Shown here piece by piece: positions 21,532-31,720 of a stretch of DNA of 64,000 nucleotides; positions within the stretch are counted from its first letter, which is position 1, and each line of letters begins with the position of its first letter. Source of the stretch: Liquidambar formosana. Its lineage: Eukaryota; Streptophyta; Magnoliopsida; Saxifragales; Altingiaceae. The stretch lies in contig CM077824.1 of the NCBI GenBank assembly GCA_039720395.1, positions 28,706,586 to 28,770,585 of the forward strand, written 5' to 3'. The notes beneath the pieces were generated by a model, which was not told the DNA's origin, searched no databases, and worked only from the letters and a program-made list of their open reading frames with translations. The translations under genes were made by a program, and so were the position numbers.

Positions 21532-23149
21532 AAATTTGTGAGGAATCATCCTAAGGATCAAATCCTAGGTGAACCCTCACGTGGGGTAAGAACTCATTCT
21601 TCCATGAGAAATATATGTGATCATCTTGCATTTTTATCTCAAATTGAACCTAAGAACATAAATGAGGCCGAAAGTGATGAATCTTGGATACTAGCTATGC
21701 AAGAAGAGCTTAACCAATTTGAAAGGAACAAGGTTTGGACCTTGGTTCCTAGACCACATAACCATGGTGTAATAAGCACCAAGTGGGTCTATAGAAACAA
21801 GAAAGATGAATCGGGCACCATTGTAAGAAACAAGGCATGTCTAGTTGTCCAAGGTTTTAATCAACAAGAAGGCATTGATTATGATGAGACATATGCACCG
21901 GTTGCTAGACTTGAACCTATTAGGATGCTACTTACATTTGCATGTCATAAAGATTTCAAATTATTTCAAATGGATGTCAAGAGTGCTTTTATAAATGGTT
22001 TTATTAAGGAGGAAGTTTATGTTGAACAACCTCCCAGTTTTGAAAGTCATGAATTTTCAAACCACGTGTTCAAATTATCAAAAGCTTTATATGGTTTAAA
22101 ACAAGCTCCTAGAGCTTGGTATGAAAGACTTAGTAGTTTTCTAATCAAAAATAGTTTTAAACGAGGAAAACTTGACACCATACTTTTCATTAAAACCATT
22201 GATAAGGACATGCTTATTATTCAAATATATGTTCATGATATTATCTTTGGTTCTACTAATGTAAGTTTGTGTAAGGATTTTGCTAAAGTCATGCAAGAAG
22301 AATTTGAAATGAGCATGATGGGTGAACTCAACTTCTTCCTTGGACTACAAATCAAGCAAACAAAGGAAGGAACCTTCTTAAATCAATCCAAATATGTCAA
22401 AGATTTAATCAAGAAGTATGGATTGGAAGATGGAAGGAATTACGCCACTCCAATGAGCACCTCCATCAAACTTGAGAAGGATGAGAAAGGTAATTGCGTG
22501 GATCAAAAGAAATACCAAGGTATGATTGGGAGTTTACTTTATCTCACCGCTAGTAGACCGGATATCATGTATAGCATATGTTTGTATGCTAGATATCAAT
22601 CATGTCCTAAAGAATCTCACATGCTTGCCGTTAAACGCATATTTAAATATCTTAGTGGCACTATTAATCTTGGCATATGGTATCCTAAATTCATATCATT
22701 TGACATGCTTAGTTATTCCGATGCGGACTTTGCTGGATGCAAGGATGGACGCAAAAGCACAAGTGGGACTTGTCATTTCCTTGGATATTCCCTAGTTTCT
22801 TGGTTTAGCAAGAAACAAACTTCGGTTGCTCTTTTCCACAGCCAAGGCCGAATATTTAGCGGCCGGAAGTTGTTGTGCACAAGTGTTGTATATGAAACAA
22901 CAATTTGAGGACTTTGGATTGCATTATGATCATATTCCCATAAAATACGATAATACAAGTGCAATTAATCTAACTAAGAACCCCATTCAGCACTCACGCA
23001 CCAAACATATTGAAATTAGACATCATTTTATAAGAGATCATGTTCAAAAAGGAGATGTTGAAATTGAATTTGTTGGTACTGAACATCAATTGGCAAACAT
23101 TTTTACAAAACCACTTCAAGAGGATAGGTTCAATTTCATAAAACTGTGA
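21532..23149 (+). pseudogene. SIRE-type reverse transcriptase and RNase H
   Basis: Open from just after the TAG at 21529-21531 to about 22835, then shifted to another frame ending at 23149. The RT fingers and palm are complete (KWVYRNKKDE, FQMDVKSAFINGFI, LSKALYGLKQAPRAWYE), but the YVDD catalytic box reads YVHD: the first Asp is His (codon CAT at 22234-22236). RNase H begins YSDADFAGCKDGRKSTSG. A single-base insertion near 22835 shifts the frame before the AEYLAAGSCCAQ motif. RT is thus dead twice, by active-site change and by frameshift. Confidence 0.88.
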
Positions 23150-23224
23150 GCTTGGCATGTGTTTAAGTGATGAAATATGAGAACATGTTCATTGTGATGA
23201 TTTTCTGTGCTTTAAATTATTTTA

Positions 23225-23616
23225 TCTCTCTGTCTGACATTTTTAGATGGCTGAAAGCGGCTGAAAATACTTTCAGACGGCTGACTTGTTTTTTCAGCCA
23301 TCTGAAAATACTTTCAGATGGCTGACTTGATGAGTTAGACTGCTGGAAATCATGTATCTGAACATCCTTTTTAAGGGTTCTCTGACTTTTTCAGACGGCT
23401 TGTTCAACCGGCTGAAAAAATGGAGAAGACGACCGAAAGTGAACTTTCAGACGGCTAACTAGAATCGTCAAATAGCTGAAAGCTGGTCATTTAGTTATCC
23501 AAATTTAGGGTTGTCTAGATTTCTCGAACGGCTAATTCATCCGACTGAAATAAGGTCCAAGCTGACCAAAAAAGGACTTTCAGACGGTTGATAGATCCTT
23601 CAGCCGGCTGAAAATA
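23225..23616 (+). repeat. Second near-palindrome cluster between pol and the extra ORF
   Basis: At least ten copies of the same family as in the LTR U3 (TTTCAGACGGCTGAC, CAGCCGGCTGAAA and variants) fill the gap after the pol stop. They are unrelated to the coding frames and end seven bases before a TATA-like stretch at 23623-23630. Confidence 0.75.
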
Positions 23617-23767
23617 TCGGGGTATATATATCATTTAAACCCTAAACAGTGATTTTTCAAAAAAAATCTTTCATAGCTTTTCCTCTTCTTCTCTCTCTGA
23701 CGATCCTTTTTCCCTTCTCCAAAACCCTAATCTCTCAAAACCCTAATTTTCTAAGACACAAATCAGC
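23617..23767 (+). promoter_or_regulatory. Predicted internal promoter and leader of the extra ORF
   Basis: GGTATATATATC (TATA at 23623-23630) follows the palindrome cluster; then come a CT-rich stretch (CTTCTTCTCTCTCTGACG) and repeated AAAACCCTAAT leader sequences, and then ATG at 23768 with A at -3 (AGCATGG). This is the arrangement of a plant core promoter with a 5' leader of about 110 nt. Use as a promoter is inferred. Confidence 0.5.
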
Positions 23768-25314
23768 ATGGTGAACATTAAGAAGTCAAAATCCTCCACT
23801 ATTGACGATGGCGAGTCTTCTCAACCGAAGAAGAAGCTCCGAAAAAGCTCCTGCAGCCTAGCACCCAGTGCCACCGTCCTCAGCACACGACGGCGCCACC
23901 CAGGGTGGAAGAACCTCCAGTTCCTCATCGCCCTCGTCGTCAGCAACTTCCTTCTCTACCTTCGACACAGCAGCCTCTCCCTCCTCCACCTCCTCCGCCG
24001 GCACATCAACCACACCCATAGCCTCACCCTCAGCCCCAGAGACCCAGAATACGACTCTGGTCATAAACCCTCAGATGGCGAAGCTCCGGTACCCTCTGTT
24101 GATCTCCCGCAATACCTCACTCCGGAGCACTGGCATCCTCTTCGCCCAGAAATTTTACATCAAGAAAGTTATATATCCAAAGATTATCGACCCTGGCTTT
24201 CTGAACCAGCACCATTTTCGGGTCTGTGCACTCTTGGAGACCGTTGGATTGCTCAATTTTTGTACTCTCTCTCACCCCTACTACAACACCACTATATGGG
24301 TTTCCTACACCCACTTCTCCATGCTAACACTTGGACGAGCTACATCCTACTTGAAGGAAGCACATGGTCTTAACCGATAAACTTCTCAACGACCTCTTCC
24401 ACACTCCTTCTGATGGGGTTGTCATCACCGAGACACACTCATGGCCACGTATTGAAGGATTCCATCATATCGATGCCCTCAAACTTATTTTAGGCCGTGA
24501 CGACATCACCGAGCCATTCAAGCCTACATTAAAGGATTTCTTTCTCGAGTGTAATCTCCTACACAAAATCCTATTTTACAATCTCCTTCCTCGGGGCGGT
24601 GGCAAAGACTATGTGACATACACTGACATTGGGCTCCTCTGGTGCATTCTGACAGGAAAACCCATTAATTTGGGTCATTTGATGCTACATCATATAAAGT
24701 TGTGTGTTTAGAAGACTAAGCATGAGGCTAAGGGCTCCAAAGCTGCCAAGGACATTGAGGGTCGAAGTATCCTTCCATATGGGGCTGCTTTATTTGTCAT
24801 TTTTTAGCATTTTGGTATTCCTCCTACTACTGGAGATGTTTTTCACCCGACTTTTCGCAACAAAATCAACGCCTCATTCTTAGGTTGGATGAAATACACC
24901 CTAGTGGATGGGGTTTGGATTAAGAAATGTGCCATACCTACTGAACTTGAAGCCGAGGATGATGCTGAGCTGCAGGATCTACATGCTGGCCAGGACCTCC
25001 CTATTCCTCCTCCACCACCCACTACTACTGCTCCTTCTTCCTCCACTATACCTCCTCCCCCCACCACTCCACCCACTCCCATCACTCCCACTCATCTTCT
25101 TCCTCCATCTTCTGTACGTGACATGTTCATAGCCTTATCCCAGCAGATGTCAGAGTTGAAGACGTATGTCTCCACCAAGATGGAAGCTATGCACGACCGC
25201 ATGGATGAGGTATGGTTTGCGAGCTCAAGGACGTCAAGGATTGTTAAGCCCAGATCACCCAGCAACTCCGCACTTCTCTTCCCACCTTTCCATTATGATT
25301 TTTTTTATGTATGA
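23768..25314 (+). pseudogene. Extra ORF after pol (env position), broken
   Basis: Starts at 23768 with a basic MVNIKKSKSS segment; a frameshift near 23850 leads into a Ser/Thr/Pro-rich segment and a globular part (23868-24360). A further shift leads into 24364-25314, with stops at 24709-24711 and 24805-24807. The globular part contains WPRIEGFHHIDALKLILGRD, ECNLLHKILFYNLLPRGGGK and LLWCILTGKP, the pattern of the plant 'putative plant transposon protein' domain found in retrotransposon ORFs. A Pro-rich linker and a short coiled coil (MSELKTYVSTKMEAMHDRMD) end it. No signal peptide or membrane segment is visible, so an envelope role is not supported. Confidence 0.65.
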
Positions 25315-25684
25315 CAAAGAGGGAGATAGATTGATAGATGTTTTATGTAAATGAAGATTAAAGTATTTTTTTTTTTTTTTTGGGTATACATTTGGAACAT
25401 GTTGACGTATTTTTAGAGCATGTTAATGTTTTTTTTGGAAATTTTGATACATTTGGTTATGAAACTCTTTGGATATCGACTCATTGACTGTATGAATGAA
25501 TTGAATATGTTTATCCTTTACGAATCCTTTTGTAATTATAGTTATCATATCTTGAATTTCATCCTAATGCCTGCACTTTGGTAACATATGAAATGTTTAT
25601 CTAATGCATATTAATAGGGGGAGTTAATGGCTTTATACTTACATGTTTTTACCCTTTCACAAACATCTATGGATTGTCATCATC

Positions 25685-25698
25685 AAAAAGGGGGAGAT
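25685..25698 (+). other. Polypurine tract of the SIRE-type element
   Basis: AAAAAGGGGGAGAT directly before the 3' LTR, the expected primer for plus-strand synthesis. Confidence 0.85.
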
Positions 25699-27024
25699 TG
25701 TTGGCCTAAATGGTTCTATCCCCGAGGTTTTGATGATAACAATACATAATAAGATGTTTAAAGACTAATGAGCATTTAAGTGATGAATCTAGACAGGTAT
25801 CAAAGCCACAAAATGTTTCAAGAATTAAAGATCAAATGGCACAACCAAACAAAGCACAGATCGTATGAAATCAACGCAAATGGAACCATCAAACATTCAA
25901 GAACAGTCAAGCTTTATCACAAGTCAAGTTGTGAGGAATTTAGGAAATTATTGTAAGATTAATTTCAATCTTTGCTCACACAAGTATAAAAGGCTTTGAA
26001 CTATGCAAATTTGATAAATCTTAAAGGCCTAAAATGACTTACCTTGAATATAGACTTAATGCATATATTTTCTGTCTAAAAACAGAGTTTTTCAGACGAC
26101 TGAAACATAGTTTCAGCCGACTGAAAATGCTGTTTCAGTAGGCTGAAATTGATCAGCAGGCTGAATTATGACTCTCCTGAAAATTTAGTTCTCTAGAATT
26201 TTCAGACGGCTCTAGCTGAAAGTCATTTGAGCCGGCTAAAATTAAGGTTTGAGACGGCTGAAAGTCTTGGCTCTTAGTTCCATTTTTACACCCTCTCTGG
26301 AATTTTCAGCAGCCTTCTTCAGACAGCTGAGAGGGAGATTTCAGATGGCTGAAAGATATTTCAGCCGGCTGAAAACCTCGGGCAAAGGTCTAACGGCTAG
26401 TTTTATAACAGACTTTTGAAGCATTTAATGCCCACCAAACTCCTTTTCCTAGCATTTATTGTTCCAGAACGGCTATTTTGGACCCCTTGAGTATAAATAC
26501 AAGTCTTGAATCATTTATGAGCATTAATTGAGCTACAAACAAGAAAATCAATTACAAAGCCTAATTTCTTTTGTGAGCATTCATTGAAATCAATCAATAG
26601 CTGAGTGTGCTTTGAAATTCTGTGTATCTACTCTTTGAGAGAGCTTTCTTTGAGCGCAAAATCATCTCCAAACACTTTGTATCAAAAGGGTTGTGTGTAC
26701 CCTCACTTGTAAGCACTTGAGAAGAGTGCATTTAGCTAAATGTTGGTGAAGAACACTTGATTTGTAAAGGTTTGCTACTCTACCTTGAAGGAGAGTGATA
26801 GTAGATTGGTGAATCCTCAAGCGAGCTCTTGAGGCGAGGATGTAAACGGGAGGCCGAACATCGTTAACATCGTTTGCATTCTCTTTCCCTTAATCTCTTT
26901 ATTATTGCATATTCTTACATTTAATCTTGTTTGCAATAATTTGATTTTAAAGATTGCTATTAATTTTTAATTTGGCCTATAATCCTATTCACCTGCCCTC
27001 TAGGCTTATTTACTTGGGACAACA
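25699..27024 (+). repeat. 3' LTR of the SIRE-type element
   Basis: 1326 bp, TGTTGGCCTAAATGG to TTGGGACAACA. It has the same layout as the 5' copy: palindrome cluster 26090-26385, TATAAATA 26492-26499, R/U5 hairpin block about 26815-26870. The 5' copy has a few bases (TTTGAGCC) in the palindrome cluster near 17425 that are missing here, and in U5 the second hairpin is more decayed here. Confidence 0.92.
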
Positions 27025-27400
27025 AAGAGCTTTTTAGAAGAACAAGACGGCCAATCAAATTCAATTTGCATTCCTTAGGACCTTGATGGTAAACATCTTC
27101 ATCAAGGGTAACAGAGATGATATTCCCCTTAATTGTAGCAGTTGGAATACATGAGAAGGAATTCAAAGGTGGTAAAGCATCAATGCACTGTGTAATAATT
27201 GAGGCAAAAGAGGGCTTTGAATTGTTACCTCGCTGGATCGGAGGCTTCGCACCATTCTGTGATGGAAGAAAACCCCAAAGACAACAAATCTACAGGGGAT
27301 TGATCTCGAAAGCCATAAATTAAGGATTGAAGGAAGATCTAGCAAGCCCTAAGCGCACTAGAGAAGCACCACGCGTCGAGAGAAAATTAGGGATTTCAAA
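27025..27400 (-). pseudogene. LINE ORF1 N-terminal part (DUF4283) and 5' leader
   Basis: Minus-strand coding sequence with GNIISVTLDEDVYHQGPKECKL and NLIGRLVLLK, the start of the DUF4283 domain, continues the LINE fragment that ends at 16911. Farther right (27300-27420) is a non-coding leader. This proves that the SIRE-type element inserted into the DUF4283 region. The LINE 5' boundary is not exact; the right limit given is approximate. Confidence 0.65.
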
Positions 27401-28499
27401 GCAGGCGTGTCTCTTTGTTTCCAAACGTAAAGTTATGAAATATAAAACATGTATTTAAAATGAAAAATTAAGTTCGATATTATTCACCTAAAATAAAATT
27501 GCATTTACTGTGAAGCAAGTACATATGCTGCACGTAACAAACTTATGCATCTCTTAAAATCAATTGTGTTTTTGAATGTTAAATATACAGTCACCTGAGA
27601 TGGGATTATTACGACTATCGCTCCATCAATTTTGTAATTAATTATTGTTTGTGGAAAACAATATTAAAAATTAAATTTTATTTCAATTTTTAGGAGACAA
27701 TCTCTATACATTTAAGGAGAAAATTTGGGTGATACTAAATAAAGTTCTCCCTTTCTATTATAGATACTTGTGGTTATATCATTTTTACTAACTTAAATTT
27801 TAAAAAAACTTGCCAATGGTTTGCATCTTAACTTAACAGCACTACTAAGAATAGATTAAGGTGCACATTTGATGTTCTTACTTGCAATCAAAATCTGTGT
27901 TTGACGGTGGATATAACGTCTTCCCTAAAAACAAGCTGAATTTTAACACCTAACATTCCCTAGGGAATTCATTCTTTGTATCTGCATACAGTGTGAGGAA
28001 CTGTTTTCTTAATAGAGATTATTACGGCTTACTATATGATTAGCGTAGTTAATCCCTTGATTTGTTGGATAACCTCATGTATGGGTAATCCATGTGTGTG
28101 ATAATATGATGTTATTTGTGATTTGATGCTTATTTTTATGCATCAAGTGTCCATAGGGGGTGTTGGGCCTTATTTGCAGCTTCGGGTTTAAGCTACTAAA
28201 ATTTGGCTGTGTGTTGTGGAAAAATGAATTTTTGTAAATCTTCATTTTTAAAGATAATTTTTTGCGATAATGGCAGTTTATAATATTATAAGACATTGGT
28301 GATTTTATAGGATTTTATTAGCATGTTTGGATTGGGTTCCTCACATGTTTGTTTTATAAAAATCTGTCGGGAGACAGATTTTATACTAAAACTTGGAAAT
28401 AAGATTTTGATATACTTGGAATTTGATTTTTCTGATATTTTATTTGGATTCAAATATGGCGTTATTTGCTTATTTTCATTAAATAACTTAAAGTCACTC
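27401..28499. other. AT-rich stretch without recognised gene
   Basis: No convincing coding sequence, RNA gene or LTR end was recognised. Short frames at 28075-28516 overlap on both strands and show no domain. Confidence 0.5.
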
Positions 28500-28593
28500 T
28501 TCAGCCTTATTTTCATTCAAAACATTTAAGTAAAAGGAAGAATAAAAGAATGGAGAAGATTACTTAAATGTTTTTAATGAAAATAAGGCTGAA
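28500..28593. repeat. 94-bp foldback (34-bp arms)
   Basis: Arms 28500-28533 and 28560-28593 (TTCAGCCTTATTTTCATT... and inverse) pair with one mismatch around a 26-base loop. It may be the core of a foldback MITE; no terminal target duplication could be assigned. Confidence 0.7.
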
Positions 28594-28604
28594 TAGTGTA
28601 TTTT

Positions 28605-29537
28605 GTCTAATTTAGTAGACTGAACTATGATTTCAGTTGACTGAATTGCACAGAAGTTGAAGAGTTCCAACTCTGGGATTTTCAGTTGACTGAATCCTCA
28701 ATTTAGTTGACTGAATTGCCAATTCAGTCGATTGAATTGCTAAATAAGTCGACTAAATTGGTCTGAAGGCCTATTTTTGCTGAAATGACGCATGTGCCCC
28801 TCTAAGGTTATAAAACACCTCAACCCTGACTTGTAACCCTCATTTTCTTGCATTTTAGAGTGAGAGAGAAGGAAAGAGAATGTGGAAGAGCTCTTGGGTG
28901 TCTGGATGAGAGAGAAAGAGTTTCTTTCTTTACTTTTGCTTGGTTTCATGCTTAAGGGCTTGCATTTCAACATTTCTAGCTTGGATTCACTCATGGGTTA
29001 CCTCCATTTCGAATTTGAGAGGTAATTTCTCATATATGAGGCTAGGGTTTGCATTTCTTTTGGGTTTTAGTCATCAGATCCTCATATCTTGTGTTTATTC
29101 ATGGTATTTGTGAGGTTTGGTCACATTTTGGAGTTGCAATCTCCATTCTTTTCATCAAGCATGGCATTTGGAAGCTAGGGCTTGCTTTAGGGAGCTTGCA
29201 TGTGCATCCTAGGCCCGATCTACATGTCTATGGTGGTGATTTCGTGTTTTCTTCACTCATCTTTGAGGTAGGGGACATTTTCTCATTTTTAAACCCTTGT
29301 GATATAGGGGTTGGGTATAAATCATGTAGATTTACATGTATTTGGTGGTTGTTGCATAGATGTCATGCATGGGGTATATATTTACTAGGTTTTACAAATT
29401 GTGGGAAACCTAGGATTTGATTCATGTCATTTTTATTATAAAAATGTTATTTTTGAAATCATTTATTTAGAAATGATTTATGGGGGTTATTTATTGTGAT
29501 TTTTATGAACCCACCTGTTATATGGTTTCTTTGGAAA

Positions 29538-29573
<36 letters not shown>

Positions 29574-30596
29574 ACGGTTTATATAGAAATTATAGAATTG
29601 ATAAATGAACAGACAAGTGGTGATAATATGGATGTGATAATAAAGGGTACTTTCTGGTCCCAACGACTGTAGTGTTCCCGAAATGAGGTTACTTTATGGA
29701 TCAAAGCAGATCCATAGTGTTTTCTATTGAGGTTACTTTCTGGGTCCAAGTAAGATTCATAGTGTTTCCTCTTATTTCTATGCGCAAAGGTCCTGCATGA
29801 CCTGGGGAGGATTTATCAGTTTGAAAAACTTATGTTATGGATTGCCAAATATGGCAGATGGTGATTATTGGCTTATAAGGCTGTGATATGGAATTTGGAA
29901 AGAATGATAATGAATTATAGATAACTTGAATTATTTCTTACTTTTTAAAATTTAAAAAAAAAAAAAAAAAGTGTTGGCATCAAATGATTTAAACTTCCTC
30001 GGTTTATTTCATTATATCTGTATCAGTTTATTTACTGAAAATTATATTGCAAACTAATCAATGGTTTTGCAAGACTCCTTGAAAAATAGATAAATTATGG
30101 TTTTAGAACCTTGGGTTGTTTTTAGAAATATTTTCTTACTGAGCATGTAGCTCATATCCCCATAATTTTCTTGTAGGTCATATTTTAAAAGCTAAGTTGA
30201 CCTGGGTTTTGGGAGTACGTCAGCATACTTGTATTCATGTAGAGAATCTTTGAGATAAGCTTTGAGCCTAAGCATGTATTAATTTTAATTTCATAGCCTG
30301 TAATAATTAATTAGTAGTGATGTGGATTGAATGGGACCCATGTGACTACGATATATACAGCCTGTAAATATGTTTATTTTTAGACGATTGTGTGAATGGC
30401 TAGAAATGATTATTAAGGTGTTTTCCACAGGTTTTTGAATAGTCAATAACTTAGTATGTCCTATTTACAAACAAGACCATGCCGAATTTTCTAAAAAAGT
30501 TTTCAAAATAAATATTTTTAACAAACATCCACCCAAATTGGTTTTAAAATGGTTTTCTTACTACTTAACTAATGGCCCTCATTATGGGTCGTTACA
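28605..30596 (+). repeat. Gypsy-type LTR remnant (left end unresolved)
   Basis: In order it has a near-palindrome cluster (TTCAGTTGACTGAAT variants, 28610-28760), a TATA box GGTTATAAAACACC at 28806-28819, a purine-rich leader, and three degenerate direct repeats beginning GAGGTTACTTTCTGG (29640-29780). It ends GGGTCGTTACA at 30596, a 3' end typical of plant Gypsy LTRs. The left end is hidden behind the foldback region, so it may be a solo LTR or a truncated one. A (TA)n run lies at 29541-29569 and an A run at about 29953-29970. Confidence 0.5.
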
Positions 30597-31720
30597 TATA
30601 GTTTATGAGAAAATGGTCAGCCTAGTCTTGTAACTCTAGGCTTGATTATTTCTTGTATTCAATTTCTTAAACGGCATCCCCATCCACTCTATTAGGATGG
30701 TTCGGTGCCACTACCATTGGGTCAGGTAGCCTCCATCAAGCGTCACTAATGTTTCAGTTGGGTCTATTAAGATTGTAGCCTTGATTTGGTCGAAATAGAT
30801 TCCTCATCATGTTTTGGCTAAATCATTCAAACTAACATTAAGGAAATTATTTTTCTTGTTGCTTCTAAGAACAGTTCTATACCTCTAGTGGAGGTGGTGG
30901 CCTCATCGGCAATATTCGGGTGGTGGTGGTATAGCTATATATAGGAAAACTAATTCTCATTCATAATTGAATTTCTTGATTACAAAATACCTTTGTCAGG
31001 GTTTAAATAGAAATCTAGAACCAATCTAAATATGGATTGGACATAAATCAAGTCTAATAAAATATTTTCAAATATTCTCAAATCCCTAATCAAATCACAC
31101 CAACCCAATCTAAGATTGTGATGAGATACACTAATAGTGATTTAGTGTATCTCATTTACATTATTATAATGCTTCTATTTATGATCTCTTACAATAGCAA
31201 CAACTACAATAAAGTTTCCAATGAATGTTGCTACAAGTCTAACCGTCGAAGCTTGCAAGAATCTAGCCACCTCCATAATAGAAACTTTGTCCTTTGAGTT
31301 CTACACATTTGGGCTTTTAGAGCATACCAAGATTGACTGCATAAGGCTTGGATGACTATCTAGCTAAAATTTAGATGAATACCCGAGCTGATTTCCTGAT
31401 TTTTTTGCAAATTTTCTATTTTTCTATTTTAATTTTTTTTGTATTTATCCAGTTTTAAACCTATTTTCTTCATTTTTTTTTTCACTATTTTCTAGATAAA
31501 TACAAGATTTTAAAGTCCTATGAGAGTCTCTAAGAGCCATATATTGGATCCTAAGAATAAGATTTAATCTCAACCATTGAATTTTTGGGATGTTTCTCTG
31601 CAATAAAGACTTCTTTCATTCTTCATCACCTTTTGCTACATTTTCATATTTGACGAGAGAGATCCACAACCCTAGCTGTTCTAGTACACCCTCTTGATGC
31701 CTTGATTTTGTGATGTAGAA
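30597..31720. other. Stretch without recognised gene
   Basis: Short frames only. A G/T-rich piece at 30880-30940 and an A/T-rich rest; no domain, tRNA or repeat end was recognised. Confidence 0.4.

Larger units (their letters stand above)
16912..27024 (+). mobile_element. Full-length SIRE-type Copia retrotransposon (defective), 10.1 kb
   Basis: Two LTRs (16912-18244 and 25699-27024) flank a tRNA-iMet type primer site, gag, protease, integrase, RT, RNase H, an extra ORF and a purine tract. Flanking pentamers ATGAG (16907-16911) and AAGAG (27025-27029) match at four of five bases, a decayed target duplication. On both sides the sequence belongs to the same LINE ORF1. Integrase before RT makes it Copia; the long gag with a coiled-coil C-terminal part, the extra ORF after pol and the LTR end ACTTGGGACAACA point to the SIRE/Maximus lineage. 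Stops, frameshifts and a changed RT active site make it non-autonomous. Confidence 0.92.

Noticed and set aside
23768..25314. Env gene call for the extra ORF
   Set aside because: No signal peptide, cleavage site or membrane segment; visible motifs fit a plant retrotransposon accessory domain instead.
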